Part shown: positions 8,881-16,693 of the stretch, one piece after another
Layout of the letters: every line of letters begins with the position of its first letter
How positions within the stretch are numbered: the stretch's first letter is position 1
Assembly: GCF_011008935.1 (NCBI RefSeq)
Contig: NZ_JAAIVJ010000011.1
Coordinates: forward strand, 1 to 64,000
Direction of reading: 5' to 3'
Source: Tabrizicola oligotrophica
GTDB taxonomy: Bacteria; Pseudomonadota; Alphaproteobacteria; Rhodobacterales; Rhodobacteraceae
Length of the DNA: 64,000 nt
Notes under the pieces: model-generated
The model's database searches: none
The model's input: only the letters and a program-made list of their open reading frames with translations
What the model was told of the DNA's origin: nothing
Made by a program: the position numbers and the translations under genes

Positions 8881-9515
8881 TGTATTGGGACATGGATGCG
8901 GTGGCCGAGCCCATCGCCTACAAGCTTCTCGCCGCCACCATCATGCCCCGGCCGATCGCCTGGGTGGTCACCGCCGACCGCGAGGGCCGCCTCAACGCCG
9001 CGCCCTACAGCTTTTTCAACGCCATGGGCTCCGATCCGCCGACCATCGTGCTGGGCATCCAGTCCGACACCGGGTCGACCTTCAAGGACACCGCGGCCAA
9101 CATCCATGCCACTGGCGAGTTCGTCATCAACCTCGTGCCCGAGGCGCTGGCCGAGGCGATGAACGTCACCGCGCTTGACGCGCCGAGCGGCATGAACGAG
9201 CTGGACATCGCCGGGCTGGAAACCCTGCCGTCGACCCACGTGCGGCCGCCGCGCATCAAGGGCAGCCCGGTGGCCTTCGAGTGCCGGCTGCTGAGTTCGG
9301 TCATCACCGGCCCCTGTCAGACCGTGGTGATCGGCCGGGTGAAGGCCGTTCATATCGAAGACCGCTTCGTGAAGAATCCCGAGCGCGCGCATATCGACAC
9401 GCCGGCGCTGCACCTGATCGGCCGGAGCTATGGCTCGACCTACGTTCGGACCGGCGACACTTTCGAGATGGCGCGGCCAAACTGGGCGAGCTGGACCGGC
9501 ATGGGCAAGACCTGA
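8880..9515 (+). CDS. Flavin reductase-like, FMN-binding split-barrel protein
   Basis: A 211-residue protein of the flavoredoxin/flavin reductase-like family. The N-terminal ATIMPRPIAWVVTADREGRLNAAPYSFFNAM block is the usual FMN-binding part; VTGPCQTVVIGRV and the C-terminal LHLIGRSYGSTYV complete the split barrel. It starts at ATG 8880, overlapping the nitrilase stop (TGATG). It may supply reduced flavin to a monooxygenase or catalyse its own flavin chemistry. A second, HpaC-type reductase occurs at 15579, so the two probably serve different partners. Confidence 0.85.
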   Translation: MYWDMDAVAEPIAYKLLAATIMPRPIAWVVTADREGRLNAAPYSFFNAMGSDPPTIVLGIQSDTGSTFKDTAANIHATGEFVINLVPEALAEAMNVTALDAPSGMNELDIAGLETLPSTHVRPPRIKGSPVAFECRLLSSVITGPCQTVVIGRVKAVHIEDRFVKNPERAHIDTPALHLIGRSYGSTYVRTGDTFEMARPNWASWTGMGKT

Positions 9516-9631
9516 CCGCAAGCGCCGGAAATCGCACGATTTCCGCGCCGATTTCTGCTGCAGAAATCGCCCCCGGATGCCGTCGCGGCGCCGGGGGTGG
9601 CGGTATTTCCCCGGCTGGTTCCAAGGCGCAT

Positions 9632-9661
9632 TTTCGCAAGCGAAAGGATTTTCGAAAATCC
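9632..9661. promoter_or_regulatory. Tandem palindromes and promoter region before the NicX-like gene
   Basis: Two abutting palindromes: TTTCGCAAGCGAAA (9632-9645) and GGATTTTCGAAAATCC (9646-9661). The second contains the same core as the site at 5730-5743. A possible -35 box TTGACA follows at 9664-9669, so a bound protein would sit directly upstream of, or on, the promoter. A weaker TTACT/AGTAA pair around CCGATC at 9688-9706 could be a site for the TetR regulator encoded in this operon. Confidence 0.55.
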
Positions 9662-9738
9662 TGTTGACAGAATCCTGAATCTCATAATTACTAAACCGAT
9701 CAGTAAGAAAATGGGCCAGACCAGCGGGAGGGCAGGGG

Positions 9739-10791
9739 ATGCTACAGGAACGGATCGAAGGCAAATGGCTCGCGGCCTTCCGCCGGGTCTTTGCGCTGAA
9801 CGGCGTGACCAAGGGCACCCGGATGGCGATCATTTCCGAAACCCAGTCGCGCCCGGTGCTGATCCAGCTCTGTGAGCTGGCCGCCTATGACCTTGGCGCC
9901 GAGTTCTGCCTGATCCAGATGCCGACCCTGCCGCAAGTCGCGCCGGTTCCGGTGAAATCCACCGGCACGAGTTGGGCCATTCAGGGCAACCGCGCGGTGA
10001 TCGAGGCGCTGAAGCTGCAAGACATCATCGTCGATTGCACGGTCGAAGGCCTGATCCATGCCCCCGAATGGCCCGAGATCGAGGACGCCGGCCGGGCGCG
10101 GCTGCTGGTCATCACCAACGAACACCCCGAGATTCTCGAACGCACCGAGCCGAAAGCCGAACACGCGGCCCGCGTCACGCTCGGCATCCAGATGCTGCGC
10201 GAGGCCCGCGAAATGCGCGTCACCTCCGCCGCCGGCACCGACCTGAGCATCGACCTGCGCGATGCGCCTTGCGGCGGCACTCCCGGTTTCGGCACCACGC
10301 CCGGCGCCGTGGCGCATTGGCCGGGCGGGCTGTGCCTGGCCTTCCCCGGCAAGAACACCGTCAACGGCCGCATCGTGATGGACGTCGGCGACATGAACCT
10401 GACGTTCAAGACCTATCTCACCAGCCGCATCGATTGCACGGTCGAGAACGATTTCGTCACCGCCATCAAGGGCGACGGCATCGATGCGCTGCATTTCCGC
10501 GAGTACATGGAGGCCTGGGAGGACAAGAACGCCTATGGCATCTCCCATGTCGGTTGGGGCGTGCATCCGGGCGCGAAATGGGTCTCGGCGGCGATGTATG
10601 ACAAGCGCGACATGCAGGCCGTCGAGTTCCGCGCGCTGCCCGGCAGCTTCCTGTGGTCGACCGGCGCCAACCAGTATGCCGGGCGCTATACGCTGGGCCA
10701 TTTCGACCTGCCGATGCGCAACTGCACCATCGCCCTTGACGGCAAGATTGTCGTCAAGGCGGGCGTGTTGCAGGGCGAGCTGGCGCTGTGA
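9739..10791 (+). CDS. NicX-like 2,5-dihydroxypyridine 5,6-dioxygenase / M29-like protein
   Basis: A 350-residue protein whose length and C-terminal motif fit NicX, the Fe(II) enzyme that opens 2,5-dihydroxypyridine to N-formylmaleamate in nicotinate degradation. NicX is related to M29 aminopeptidases, and such proteins are often labelled leucyl aminopeptidase. The possible iron ligands are visible: His270 or His276 in SHVGWGVHPGAKW, and His321 and Asp323 in LGHFDLPMRN. A strong GGGAGGGCAGGGG ribosome site precedes ATG 9739. The next genes include an alpha/beta hydrolase that could act as the deformylase of this pathway. No classical NicC monooxygenase or maleamate amidase is seen, so the ring substrate may differ from nicotinate-derived compounds. 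Confidence 0.72.
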   Translation: MLQERIEGKWLAAFRRVFALNGVTKGTRMAIISETQSRPVLIQLCELAAYDLGAEFCLIQMPTLPQVAPVPVKSTGTSWAIQGNRAVIEALKLQDIIVDCTVEGLIHAPEWPEIEDAGRARLLVITNEHPEILERTEPKAEHAARVTLGIQMLREAREMRVTSAAGTDLSIDLRDAPCGGTPGFGTTPGAVAHWPGGLCLAFPGKNTVNGRIVMDVGDMNLTFKTYLTSRIDCTVENDFVTAIKGDGIDALHFREYMEAWEDKNAYGISHVGWGVHPGAKWVSAAMYDKRDMQAVEFRALPGSFLWSTGANQYAGRYTLGHFDLPMRNCTIALDGKIVVKAGVLQGELAL

Positions 10792-10824
10792 CGTCACAGC
10801 TTTTCCTTGTCGGATTTGCCCCAA

Positions 10825-10911
10825 GCAAATCTGACCGCGCCCGACCCGCCCCCCGGGGGCGGGCGCGATATATCGCTCCCACCCCCGCGTGCCGGTCGCG
10901 GTCAGATTTGC
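10825..10911. repeat. Long inverted repeat with nested GC hairpin in the operon
   Basis: Perfect 15-bp arms, GCAAATCTGACCGCG at 10825-10839 and its complement at 10897-10911, enclose a second GC-rich hairpin (GCGCCCG...CGGGCGC, about 10837-10866). A third partial copy of the arm (CGGATTTGC) lies at 10811, so two alternative stems can form. It sits between the NicX-like gene and the flavoprotein gene and could attenuate or stabilise the mRNA. Confidence 0.6.
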
Positions 10912-10948
10912 GCCGCGGCGCGTTCCCCAAACGAAAAGGCTTCCCCCA

Positions 10949-12256
10949 ATGAGCACCCCCGCCGACTACTACGACCTCTCCCGCATCCGTCCCGAAGTCC
11001 TCGCGGCCTTGGACAAGATCAACGAAATGGGTCCGGCCTTTGCCGCCCGCGCCAAGGGGGTGGATGACGACGCCTCTTTCCCGACCGAAAACTACAAGGA
11101 TCTGGCCGATGCCGGTTTCCTTGGCCTGTCGATCCCGACCGAATTCGGCGGCTGGGGCTTTTCGATGGGCGAATATGCCATGGTGGGCGCCGAAATTGCC
11201 AAATACTGCGGCGCGACCGCGCTGACGTTCAACATGCACAACTCGTCGATGGCCTGGTCGCGCTTCATGTATGACATGCCGAACCTGACGCCCGAGGAGA
11301 AGGCCGAGTTCGCGCCCTTGCGCGCCCGCCAGTTCACCCGCGCCATGAAGGAACGCGCGATCTTCTCGCAGCCGATCTCCGAAGGCGGCCAGAACTGGAC
11401 ATCGAAGCCGAACCAGACTCAGGCGCGTGCTGTCGACGGCGGCTGGAAGATCAATGGCTTCAAGAAATTCGCCTCGCTCGCCGGCTATTGTGACTATTAC
11501 ACCATCGTCTGCACCGAGGTGTTCGAGGGCATGGAGCCGCGCCACGAGGACACCAAGCTGTTCGTCGTCCACAAGGATGCCCCCGGCCTGATGGTCAAGG
11601 GCGACTGGGACCCCTTGGGCATGCGCGGCACCAACAGCCGCGACCTGATCCTGAAGGACGTCTTCGTCACCAAGGACGACCTCTTGATGCCGCGCGGCAT
11701 CTTCGGCAAGACCCTGCCGAACTGGCCGCACATGATGGCGACGCTCAGCCCCACCTATATGGGCGTGGCGCAAGGCGCCTATGACTTCACCGTCGCCTAT
11801 CTTCAGGGCAAGATCCCCGGCCAGCCGCCGATCGACCGGCGGATGTATGCCACCAAGCGCGTGGCGGTCAGCAAGATGTATGCCCGGCTGGCCAACATGC
11901 GCGCGCTCTGGACGCAGGCGTTTTCCGAATGCAAGGGTTTCCCCAGCAAAGGCGAGGTGATGCGGATGTATGCCGCGCAATACAACGTCATGGAAGGCGT
12001 GCAGGAAATCACCGCCATGGCGATCCGCACCTGTGGTGGCCAGTCGATGCTGCGCTCGCTGCCCCTGGAGCGGATGTACCGCGACAGCCGCTGCGGCGCG
12101 CTGATGTTGCCCTATACCTCGGAAATCATGGAGGATTACATCGGCGTCCTCGCGCTTTATGAGATGGACGAGCTGGACCATGCCCCCGGCGACGAAGGCG
12201 GGGCGCGCAACAGCCTGTGGCGCGGCGACTCGGGCCAGTTGCGGATGCTGCGCTGA
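10949..12256 (+). CDS. Acyl-CoA dehydrogenase-like flavoprotein, possible monooxygenase
   Basis: A 435-residue protein of the acyl-CoA dehydrogenase fold: N-terminal helices with LADAGFLGLSIPTEFGGWG, the central beta domain and a C-terminal helical bundle with MAIRTCGGQSMLRSLPLERM. The usual catalytic Glu motif (YEGTxEI, as in GcdH at 23476) is replaced by LPYTSEI, with Pro at the Glu position. This argues against ordinary alpha,beta-dehydrogenation. Flavin-dependent group D monooxygenases share this fold and work with a separate reductase; one is encoded at 15579 in the same operon. The start ATG 10949 follows AAAGG, and the stop overlaps the next gene (TGATG). An atypical acyl-CoA dehydrogenase remains possible. 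Confidence 0.75.
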   Translation: MSTPADYYDLSRIRPEVLAALDKINEMGPAFAARAKGVDDDASFPTENYKDLADAGFLGLSIPTEFGGWGFSMGEYAMVGAEIAKYCGATALTFNMHNSSMAWSRFMYDMPNLTPEEKAEFAPLRARQFTRAMKERAIFSQPISEGGQNWTSKPNQTQARAVDGGWKINGFKKFASLAGYCDYYTIVCTEVFEGMEPRHEDTKLFVVHKDAPGLMVKGDWDPLGMRGTNSRDLILKDVFVTKDDLLMPRGIFGKTLPNWPHMMATLSPTYMGVAQGAYDFTVAYLQGKIPGQPPIDRRMYATKRVAVSKMYARLANMRALWTQAFSECKGFPSKGEVMRMYAAQYNVMEGVQEITAMAIRTCGGQSMLRSLPLERMYRDSRCGALMLPYTSEIMEDYIGVLALYEMDELDHAPGDEGGARNSLWRGDSGQLRMLR

Positions 12257-13557
12257 TGGGCCGCGAGACGGTGCATGTCATGGCGCGGACCGAGGCAAGC
12301 CCTGCCGCGCTCTGGCCCACCGCCCGCGATTTCTGCGGGCTGTGGCACCCGTTCCTGGCGACCATCGCCGAGGAGCGGGGCGAGAAGGGCGCGCAGATCC
12401 GCCGCTTTACCGCCCATGGCGAGGATACCGTCTACCGCGAGCAGCTGACGTACCTGTCAGACAGCGATCACACGCTGGCCTATACCCATCTTGACGGCAT
12501 CCGGGGGGCGACCCGCTACACCGCCCGGCTGACCATCTCGCCGCGCGAGGCGGGCGGCTCGGTCATCACCTGGACTGCCGAGATCGAGGCGCCGGGGCCG
12601 CGTGCCTCCGAGATTGCCAAGGGCACCGCGCCGGTGTTCGAGGCCGGGATCGAGGCCATTCTGGCCCGCGCCGGGCAGGCGCGCGTGCCGATTTTCGACG
12701 AAAATCGGGCCCTTCCCCTGACCGACACCATCCTTGACGGCACGCCGCGCCTTGGCCTGAGCCATACCGCGCGCAAGGGCGACACGCTGGTCTTGTTCCT
12801 GCACGGCATCGGCGGGGCGCGGCAGAACTGGGCGCGGCAGGTGCAGCAGGCGGGGCATCTGATGACCGCCTGCGCCATGGACCTGCGCGGCTATGGCGAG
12901 TCAACGCTGGGCTTCCGGCAATCGAATGTCGATGATTATTGCGACGACATCCTGCGGGTGATGCAGCATTTCGGCGCCAAGAAACTGGTGCTGGTCGGCC
13001 TCTCCTATGGCTCGTGGATCGCCACCTCCTTCGCCATGCGCCATCCGGGCCTTCTGGCGGGGCTGGTGCTGTCGGGCGGCTGCACCGGCATGTCCGAGGC
13101 CGGTCCCGAGGAGCGCGAAGCCTTCCGTGTCAGCCGCGAAGTGCCGCTGAATGCCGGCCAGGTTCCGGCCGATTTCGCGCCCGCCGTGGTCAAGGTCATC
13201 GCCGGACCCGACGCGTCCGAGGCGGTGCGGGCCGAGCTTCTCGCCTCGATGTCAGCCATTCCCGCGGCGACCTACCGCGACGCTCTGGTCTGCTTTACCA
13301 ACCCCTTGGAGCGGTTCGACTTTTCGCGGCTGACCATGCCGGTTCTCTTGATGACGGGCGAGCATGACCGGCTGGCGCCGCCTTCCGAAATCCGCGCCGT
13401 GGCGGGCCGCATCCTTGACGCCGCGCCGCAGATGGGCAGCGCCCGGCCCGATGTGCGCTATGAGACGATCGCCGGCGTCGGACATGTCTGCAACGTCGAA
13501 GGCCCGCTGGCATATAACGCCGCCCTGATCCCCTATCTCGCCCGCCTGATCCCATGA
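12256..13557 (+). CDS. SRPBCC domain fused to an alpha/beta hydrolase
   Basis: A 433-residue fusion. Residues about 1-150 look like a START/SRPBCC ligand-binding domain (polyketide cyclase type, with WPTARDFCGLWHPFL and ITWTAEIEAP). Residues about 165-433 form an alpha/beta hydrolase with LFLHGIGGARQNWARQ, the nucleophile elbow GLSYGSW, GEHDRL for the Asp and GVGHVCN for the His. The second domain has the size of N-formylmaleamate deformylase (NicD), which would fit the NicX-like gene upstream, but other esters or amides are possible. It overlaps the flavoprotein gene by one base and the TetR gene by four. The fusion may be two formerly separate pathway proteins. Confidence 0.8.
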   Translation: MGRETVHVMARTEASPAALWPTARDFCGLWHPFLATIAEERGEKGAQIRRFTAHGEDTVYREQLTYLSDSDHTLAYTHLDGIRGATRYTARLTISPREAGGSVITWTAEIEAPGPRASEIAKGTAPVFEAGIEAILARAGQARVPIFDENRALPLTDTILDGTPRLGLSHTARKGDTLVLFLHGIGGARQNWARQVQQAGHLMTACAMDLRGYGESTLGFRQSNVDDYCDDILRVMQHFGAKKLVLVGLSYGSWIATSFAMRHPGLLAGLVLSGGCTGMSEAGPEEREAFRVSREVPLNAGQVPADFAPAVVKVIAGPDASEAVRAELLASMSAIPAATYRDALVCFTNPLERFDFSRLTMPVLLMTGEHDRLAPPSEIRAVAGRILDAAPQMGSARPDVRYETIAGVGHVCNVEGPLAYNAALIPYLARLIP

Positions 13558-14234
13558 CCGCGCTGCCCCCCAGAACCCGCAACCGTCTGGCCAAAGAGCG
13601 CCGGATTCTTGACTCTGCGCTGAAGGTTTTCGCCGATCAGGGCTATTCCGGCACCTCGATGGACGCCATCGCGGCGCTGGCGGGCGTGTCGAAACCGACG
13701 CTGTATCAATACTTTGGCTCCAAGGAACAGCTTTTCGGTGCCATCATGGCCGAACAGCGCGATACCATGCTCGGGGCCTTTGAAGAACCCGACGGGCTGG
13801 GCCTTGTGCCAGAGCTTTGGGCATTTTCCTGGCACTATGCCGGCACCGTGCTGCGCCCCGAATTCCTGTCGCTCGCGCGGCTCATCATCGGCGAGGCGCA
13901 GCGCTTTCCCGAGATCGGCCGCGCCTATCAGGCCGCCGGGCCGGAGCGGATGCTGGCGGGGATGATGGACTATCTCATGGCCCGCAAGGCCGAGGGTCGC
14001 CTGACCTTCGACGATGCCGAAATGGCCGCCGAGGACCTCTGGGGCCTTGTCCTGTCGGCCCCGCGCAACCGCGCGCTGCATGACCCGGAAAACCTGCCCT
14101 CGCGCGCCGATCTCAACCGCTTCATCACCAACGGGCTTCGGGTGTTCCTGAAGGCCTATTCCACCGATCCGGCCACCGATCTGGCCCAACTTCAAGCCCT
14201 TAGCGAACAGGGCCCAGCACAGGGAACGCCATGA
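13554..14234 (+). CDS. TetR family transcriptional regulator
   Basis: A 226-residue regulator with an N-terminal helix-turn-helix (RILDSALKVFADQGYSGTSMDAIAALAGVSKPTLYQYFGSKEQLF, residues about 17-60) and a C-terminal helical ligand domain. It lies inside the catabolic operon, with ATGA overlaps on both sides, so it is made with the enzymes and likely tunes them in response to a pathway compound. A CCGATC-centred pair at 9688-9706 is a weak operator candidate. Confidence 0.9.
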   Translation: MTALPPRTRNRLAKERRILDSALKVFADQGYSGTSMDAIAALAGVSKPTLYQYFGSKEQLFGAIMAEQRDTMLGAFEEPDGLGLVPELWAFSWHYAGTVLRPEFLSLARLIIGEAQRFPEIGRAYQAAGPERMLAGMMDYLMARKAEGRLTFDDAEMAAEDLWGLVLSAPRNRALHDPENLPSRADLNRFITNGLRVFLKAYSTDPATDLAQLQALSEQGPAQGTP

Positions 14235-15574
14235 CACTGCAAGCTTACATGGATGACGAGAACAGCCGCTTTGCCACGGTGGCGCTGGTCGATACCAACG
14301 GTCTGTTGCGCGGGCAGATGGTGTCGGTCTCCAGCCTCAAGGGCATCGTGAAGAACGGCATGGGCATGTCGCCGGCGCAACTGGCGCTCGACCCGACCGA
14401 TGAGATGCTGGAGATGCCGGGCGTCACCGACGGCACCGGCGATTTCCATGACGACCCGCTGGTCGTCGATCCCGCCACCGTCCGCCGCATTCCCTGGGCC
14501 AAGCCCGGCCATGACCTTCTGGTGCTGACCAACTATTCCGGCGAGACCTCGCAGCTTTGCCCGCGCTCGATCCTGAAGCGAGTGCTGGAACGGGCGGCGG
14601 GCCATGGCTTGCATCCGAAATACGGGATGGAGCTGGAATACACGCTCTTTGACGAAACCCCGGAATCGGCGCGCGACAAGGGCTATCGCAACCTCAAGAC
14701 CGCCACCATGCACGCCAGCCACGATCTGATCCTTTACCAGACCGTGCAGAGCGAATGGTACGAGGCGCTGTCCGAGATGTGCGGGCCTCTAAAGATCGAC
14801 CTGGCCAAGATGCACGAGGAAATCGGCGGCGGCTTCCTTGAGGCCTGCATCGGCGCCGGGCAGGGGCTGGAGCCGGCCGACCAGCTGGTGCTTTTGAAGA
14901 ACTTCATCCGGGCGCTGGCACTGCGGCAGGGCCGCTCGGTCACCTTCATGCCGCGCTGGATCGAGACCGCCGACAGCCAGTCGATCCATCTGCACATCTC
15001 GATGAAGGACGCCGCCGGCAAGACTCTGTTCCACGAGGTCGGGGCCGAAAATGCGATGAGCCAGACCTTCCGGCATTTCATCGGGGGCTTGCAGAAGTAT
15101 ATCGGCGACATGAGCCTTGTCTTCCTGCCGACGGTGAACAGCTATCGCCGCTTCGCGCCCGGCACCTTTGCGCCGCCCGGCCTGACCTGGGGCTATGAGA
15201 ACCGCACCACCTGTTTCCGCGTCGTCGGTCATGATGCGGGCAGTCTGCGGGTGGAGAACCGCCTGCCCGGCGCCGACACCAACCCCTATCTCACCGCCGC
15301 CGCCACCATCGCCGCCGGGGTGGCCGGCATCGTCGAGAAGATCGAGCCGCAGCCCGAGGTGAAGGGCAACGGCCATGCCAACCCGCAGGAGGGCGCCGAT
15401 TACGCCCGCTCGATGCCCGAGGCGATTGCCCGGCTGCGCGGATCGGACTTTGCCCGAGACTGGCTCGGCAGCCGCTTTGTCGATGCCTTCTCGGCCACGC
15501 GCCAAAGCCAGCACGACCAGTTTGCCAAGAAAGTGCCGGATGTCGAATTGCAACGCTTCTTCGATCTGGGGTGA
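14231..15574 (+). CDS. Glutamine synthetase-like gamma-glutamyl ligase
   Basis: A 447-residue enzyme of the glutamine synthetase fold, in the family group that includes gamma-glutamylpolyamine synthetases (PuuA) and the gamma-glutamylanilide and isopropylamide synthases of amine degradation. Visible signatures: KYGMELEYTLFD (first metal Glu), SIHLHISMKD, ENRTTCFRVVG and ENRLPGADTNPYL. The context, within a catabolic operon and not beside nitrogen-regulation genes, indicates ligation of glutamate to a substrate amine at the cost of ATP. Candidate amines are an aromatic amine of this operon or polyamines, since a PotABCD-type importer and a PuuB-like oxidase lie downstream. It overlaps the TetR gene by four bases. 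Confidence 0.82.
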   Translation: MTLQAYMDDENSRFATVALVDTNGLLRGQMVSVSSLKGIVKNGMGMSPAQLALDPTDEMLEMPGVTDGTGDFHDDPLVVDPATVRRIPWAKPGHDLLVLTNYSGETSQLCPRSILKRVLERAAGHGLHPKYGMELEYTLFDETPESARDKGYRNLKTATMHASHDLILYQTVQSEWYEALSEMCGPLKIDLAKMHEEIGGGFLEACIGAGQGLEPADQLVLLKNFIRALALRQGRSVTFMPRWIETADSQSIHLHISMKDAAGKTLFHEVGAENAMSQTFRHFIGGLQKYIGDMSLVFLPTVNSYRRFAPGTFAPPGLTWGYENRTTCFRVVGHDAGSLRVENRLPGADTNPYLTAAATIAAGVAGIVEKIEPQPEVKGNGHANPQEGADYARSMPEAIARLRGSDFARDWLGSRFVDAFSATRQSQHDQFAKKVPDVELQRFFDLG

Positions 15575-15578
15575 GCCG

Positions 15579-16088
15579 ATGGACCTGCGCCAATCCTTCG
15601 TCGAGGGCATGAGCCGCGCCGCCACCTTCGTGTCTGTCATCACCACCGACGGGCCGGGCGGGCAGCACGGCGTCACCGTGTCGTCGATGACCTCGGTGTC
15701 GGCCGATGGCGAGGCCCCTTCGCTTCTGGTCTGCATCCATCACAAGAGCCCCGCCGCCGCGGCGATCCTGCAAAACCGTGCCTTCTGCGCCAACCTTCTG
15801 AACCAGGCGCAACAGGGCCATTCCGACATCTTCTCGGGCCGCGACAAGGGGGCTTCGGGCGGAGAGGGCAGCCGGTTTGACCGGGTGGACTGGCAGCCGG
15901 GGCAGGGGGGGCAGCCGGTTCTGGCGCAGGCCGCCGCCAGCTTCGAATGCACCCTGAAAACCGCGCTTTTGTGGGAGACGCATTACATCCTGATGGGACA
16001 GGTGACGGCGGTGACGCTGTCGGATCGCCCGGATGCCCTGCTTTACGGCAATCGCGGCTATCGGCGCGCAGTCGGCATGGCGGACTGA
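15579..16088 (+). CDS. Flavin reductase, HpaC-like monooxygenase component
   Basis: A 169-residue flavin:NAD(P)H oxidoreductase of the split-barrel family (MSRAATFVSVITTDG, GVTVSSMTSVSADGEAPSLLVCIHHKS, NRAFCANLL). Such proteins deliver reduced FMN or FAD to a partner oxygenase. The likely partner is the flavoprotein at 10949. The start ATG 15579 lies four bases after the ligase stop; the open frame further upstream is only a shadow of the ligase gene. It is the last gene of the operon. Confidence 0.85.
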   Translation: MDLRQSFVEGMSRAATFVSVITTDGPGGQHGVTVSSMTSVSADGEAPSLLVCIHHKSPAAAAILQNRAFCANLLNQAQQGHSDIFSGRDKGASGGEGSRFDRVDWQPGQGGQPVLAQAAASFECTLKTALLWETHYILMGQVTAVTLSDRPDALLYGNRGYRRAVGMAD

Positions 16089-16240
16089 CGCCGGATTTCC
16101 GCCCCTCTCCGGCGATGCACGGAGGGGGCGCCGAAAAGGGGCTTTACTATCCTGACTATTTCAGTAATCTATTTGTTGACAGCCAGCCCTTCAGGCCAGC
16201 CAACCGCTGAACCCGCCACCTGAACCACAAGGGCCCCGCC

Positions 16241-16417
16241 ATGACCGCCATGATCTCTGCCGACGTCTTCACCTCTGCCGCCGCCTTTGCCGATGCCATC
16301 CCGCTGCACGATGCCGCCAAGCTGACCAAGGGCGGCAATCTGGCCCGCATCGCATTGAACGGCCAAATCTATTCGCTGCGCATCACCCGTCAGGGCAAGC
16401 TGATCCTGACCAAATGA
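16241..16417 (+). CDS. hemP: Hemin uptake protein HemP (HmuP-like)
   Basis: A 58-residue protein ending in IYSLRITRQGKLILTK, the defining C-terminal motif of the HemP/HmuP family (typically YRLRLTRQGKLILTK). Members are small RNA- or DNA-binding activators of heme-uptake genes. The ATG at 16241 follows a GGGCC stretch. Upstream, 16147-16180 is AT-rich (CTGACTATTTCAGTAATC) and could hold an iron-responsive site, but no consensus is certain. No heme receptor or transporter gene adjoins, which is unusual. The spacers 16089-16240 and 16418-16571 show nothing else except two CCGTTACATT-like direct repeats near 16487-16506. Confidence 0.85.
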   Translation: MTAMISADVFTSAAAFADAIPLHDAAKLTKGGNLARIALNGQIYSLRITRQGKLILTK

Positions 16418-16571
16418 CCGGCCCTGCCGACAGGGCAGATCCGGGCGAAGGGGCGGTCGATCAGATGTGATCGCCGCCCCCGTTACATTTCCGTTACATT
16501 CTGTTGACAGACCTGGGGGAGGCGCGCGTAATCTGGCCCTATGAAAGGTGATGGACTGGAACTGTCACAAC

Positions 16572-16619
16572 ACTGTCAGCATCCAGCCTTAATGAACTGT
16601 CAGCATCCAGCCTTAATGA
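16572..16619. repeat. Perfect tandem duplication of 24 bp before the ABC operon
   Basis: Two identical head-to-tail 24-bp units at 16572-16595 and 16596-16619, each starting ACTGTCAGCATCCAG. A partial third unit, ACTGTCA, stands just upstream at 16561-16567. The array lies 75 bp before the substrate-binding protein start, so it may be a regulator site or a length-variable promoter element. Confidence 0.8.
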
Positions 16620-16693
16620 CAAAAAACGACGGAGCGGCGTGACCGTTACCGCAAAACCTTCCGGACCATCCGGAACAAACCAGGGAGACTTCC

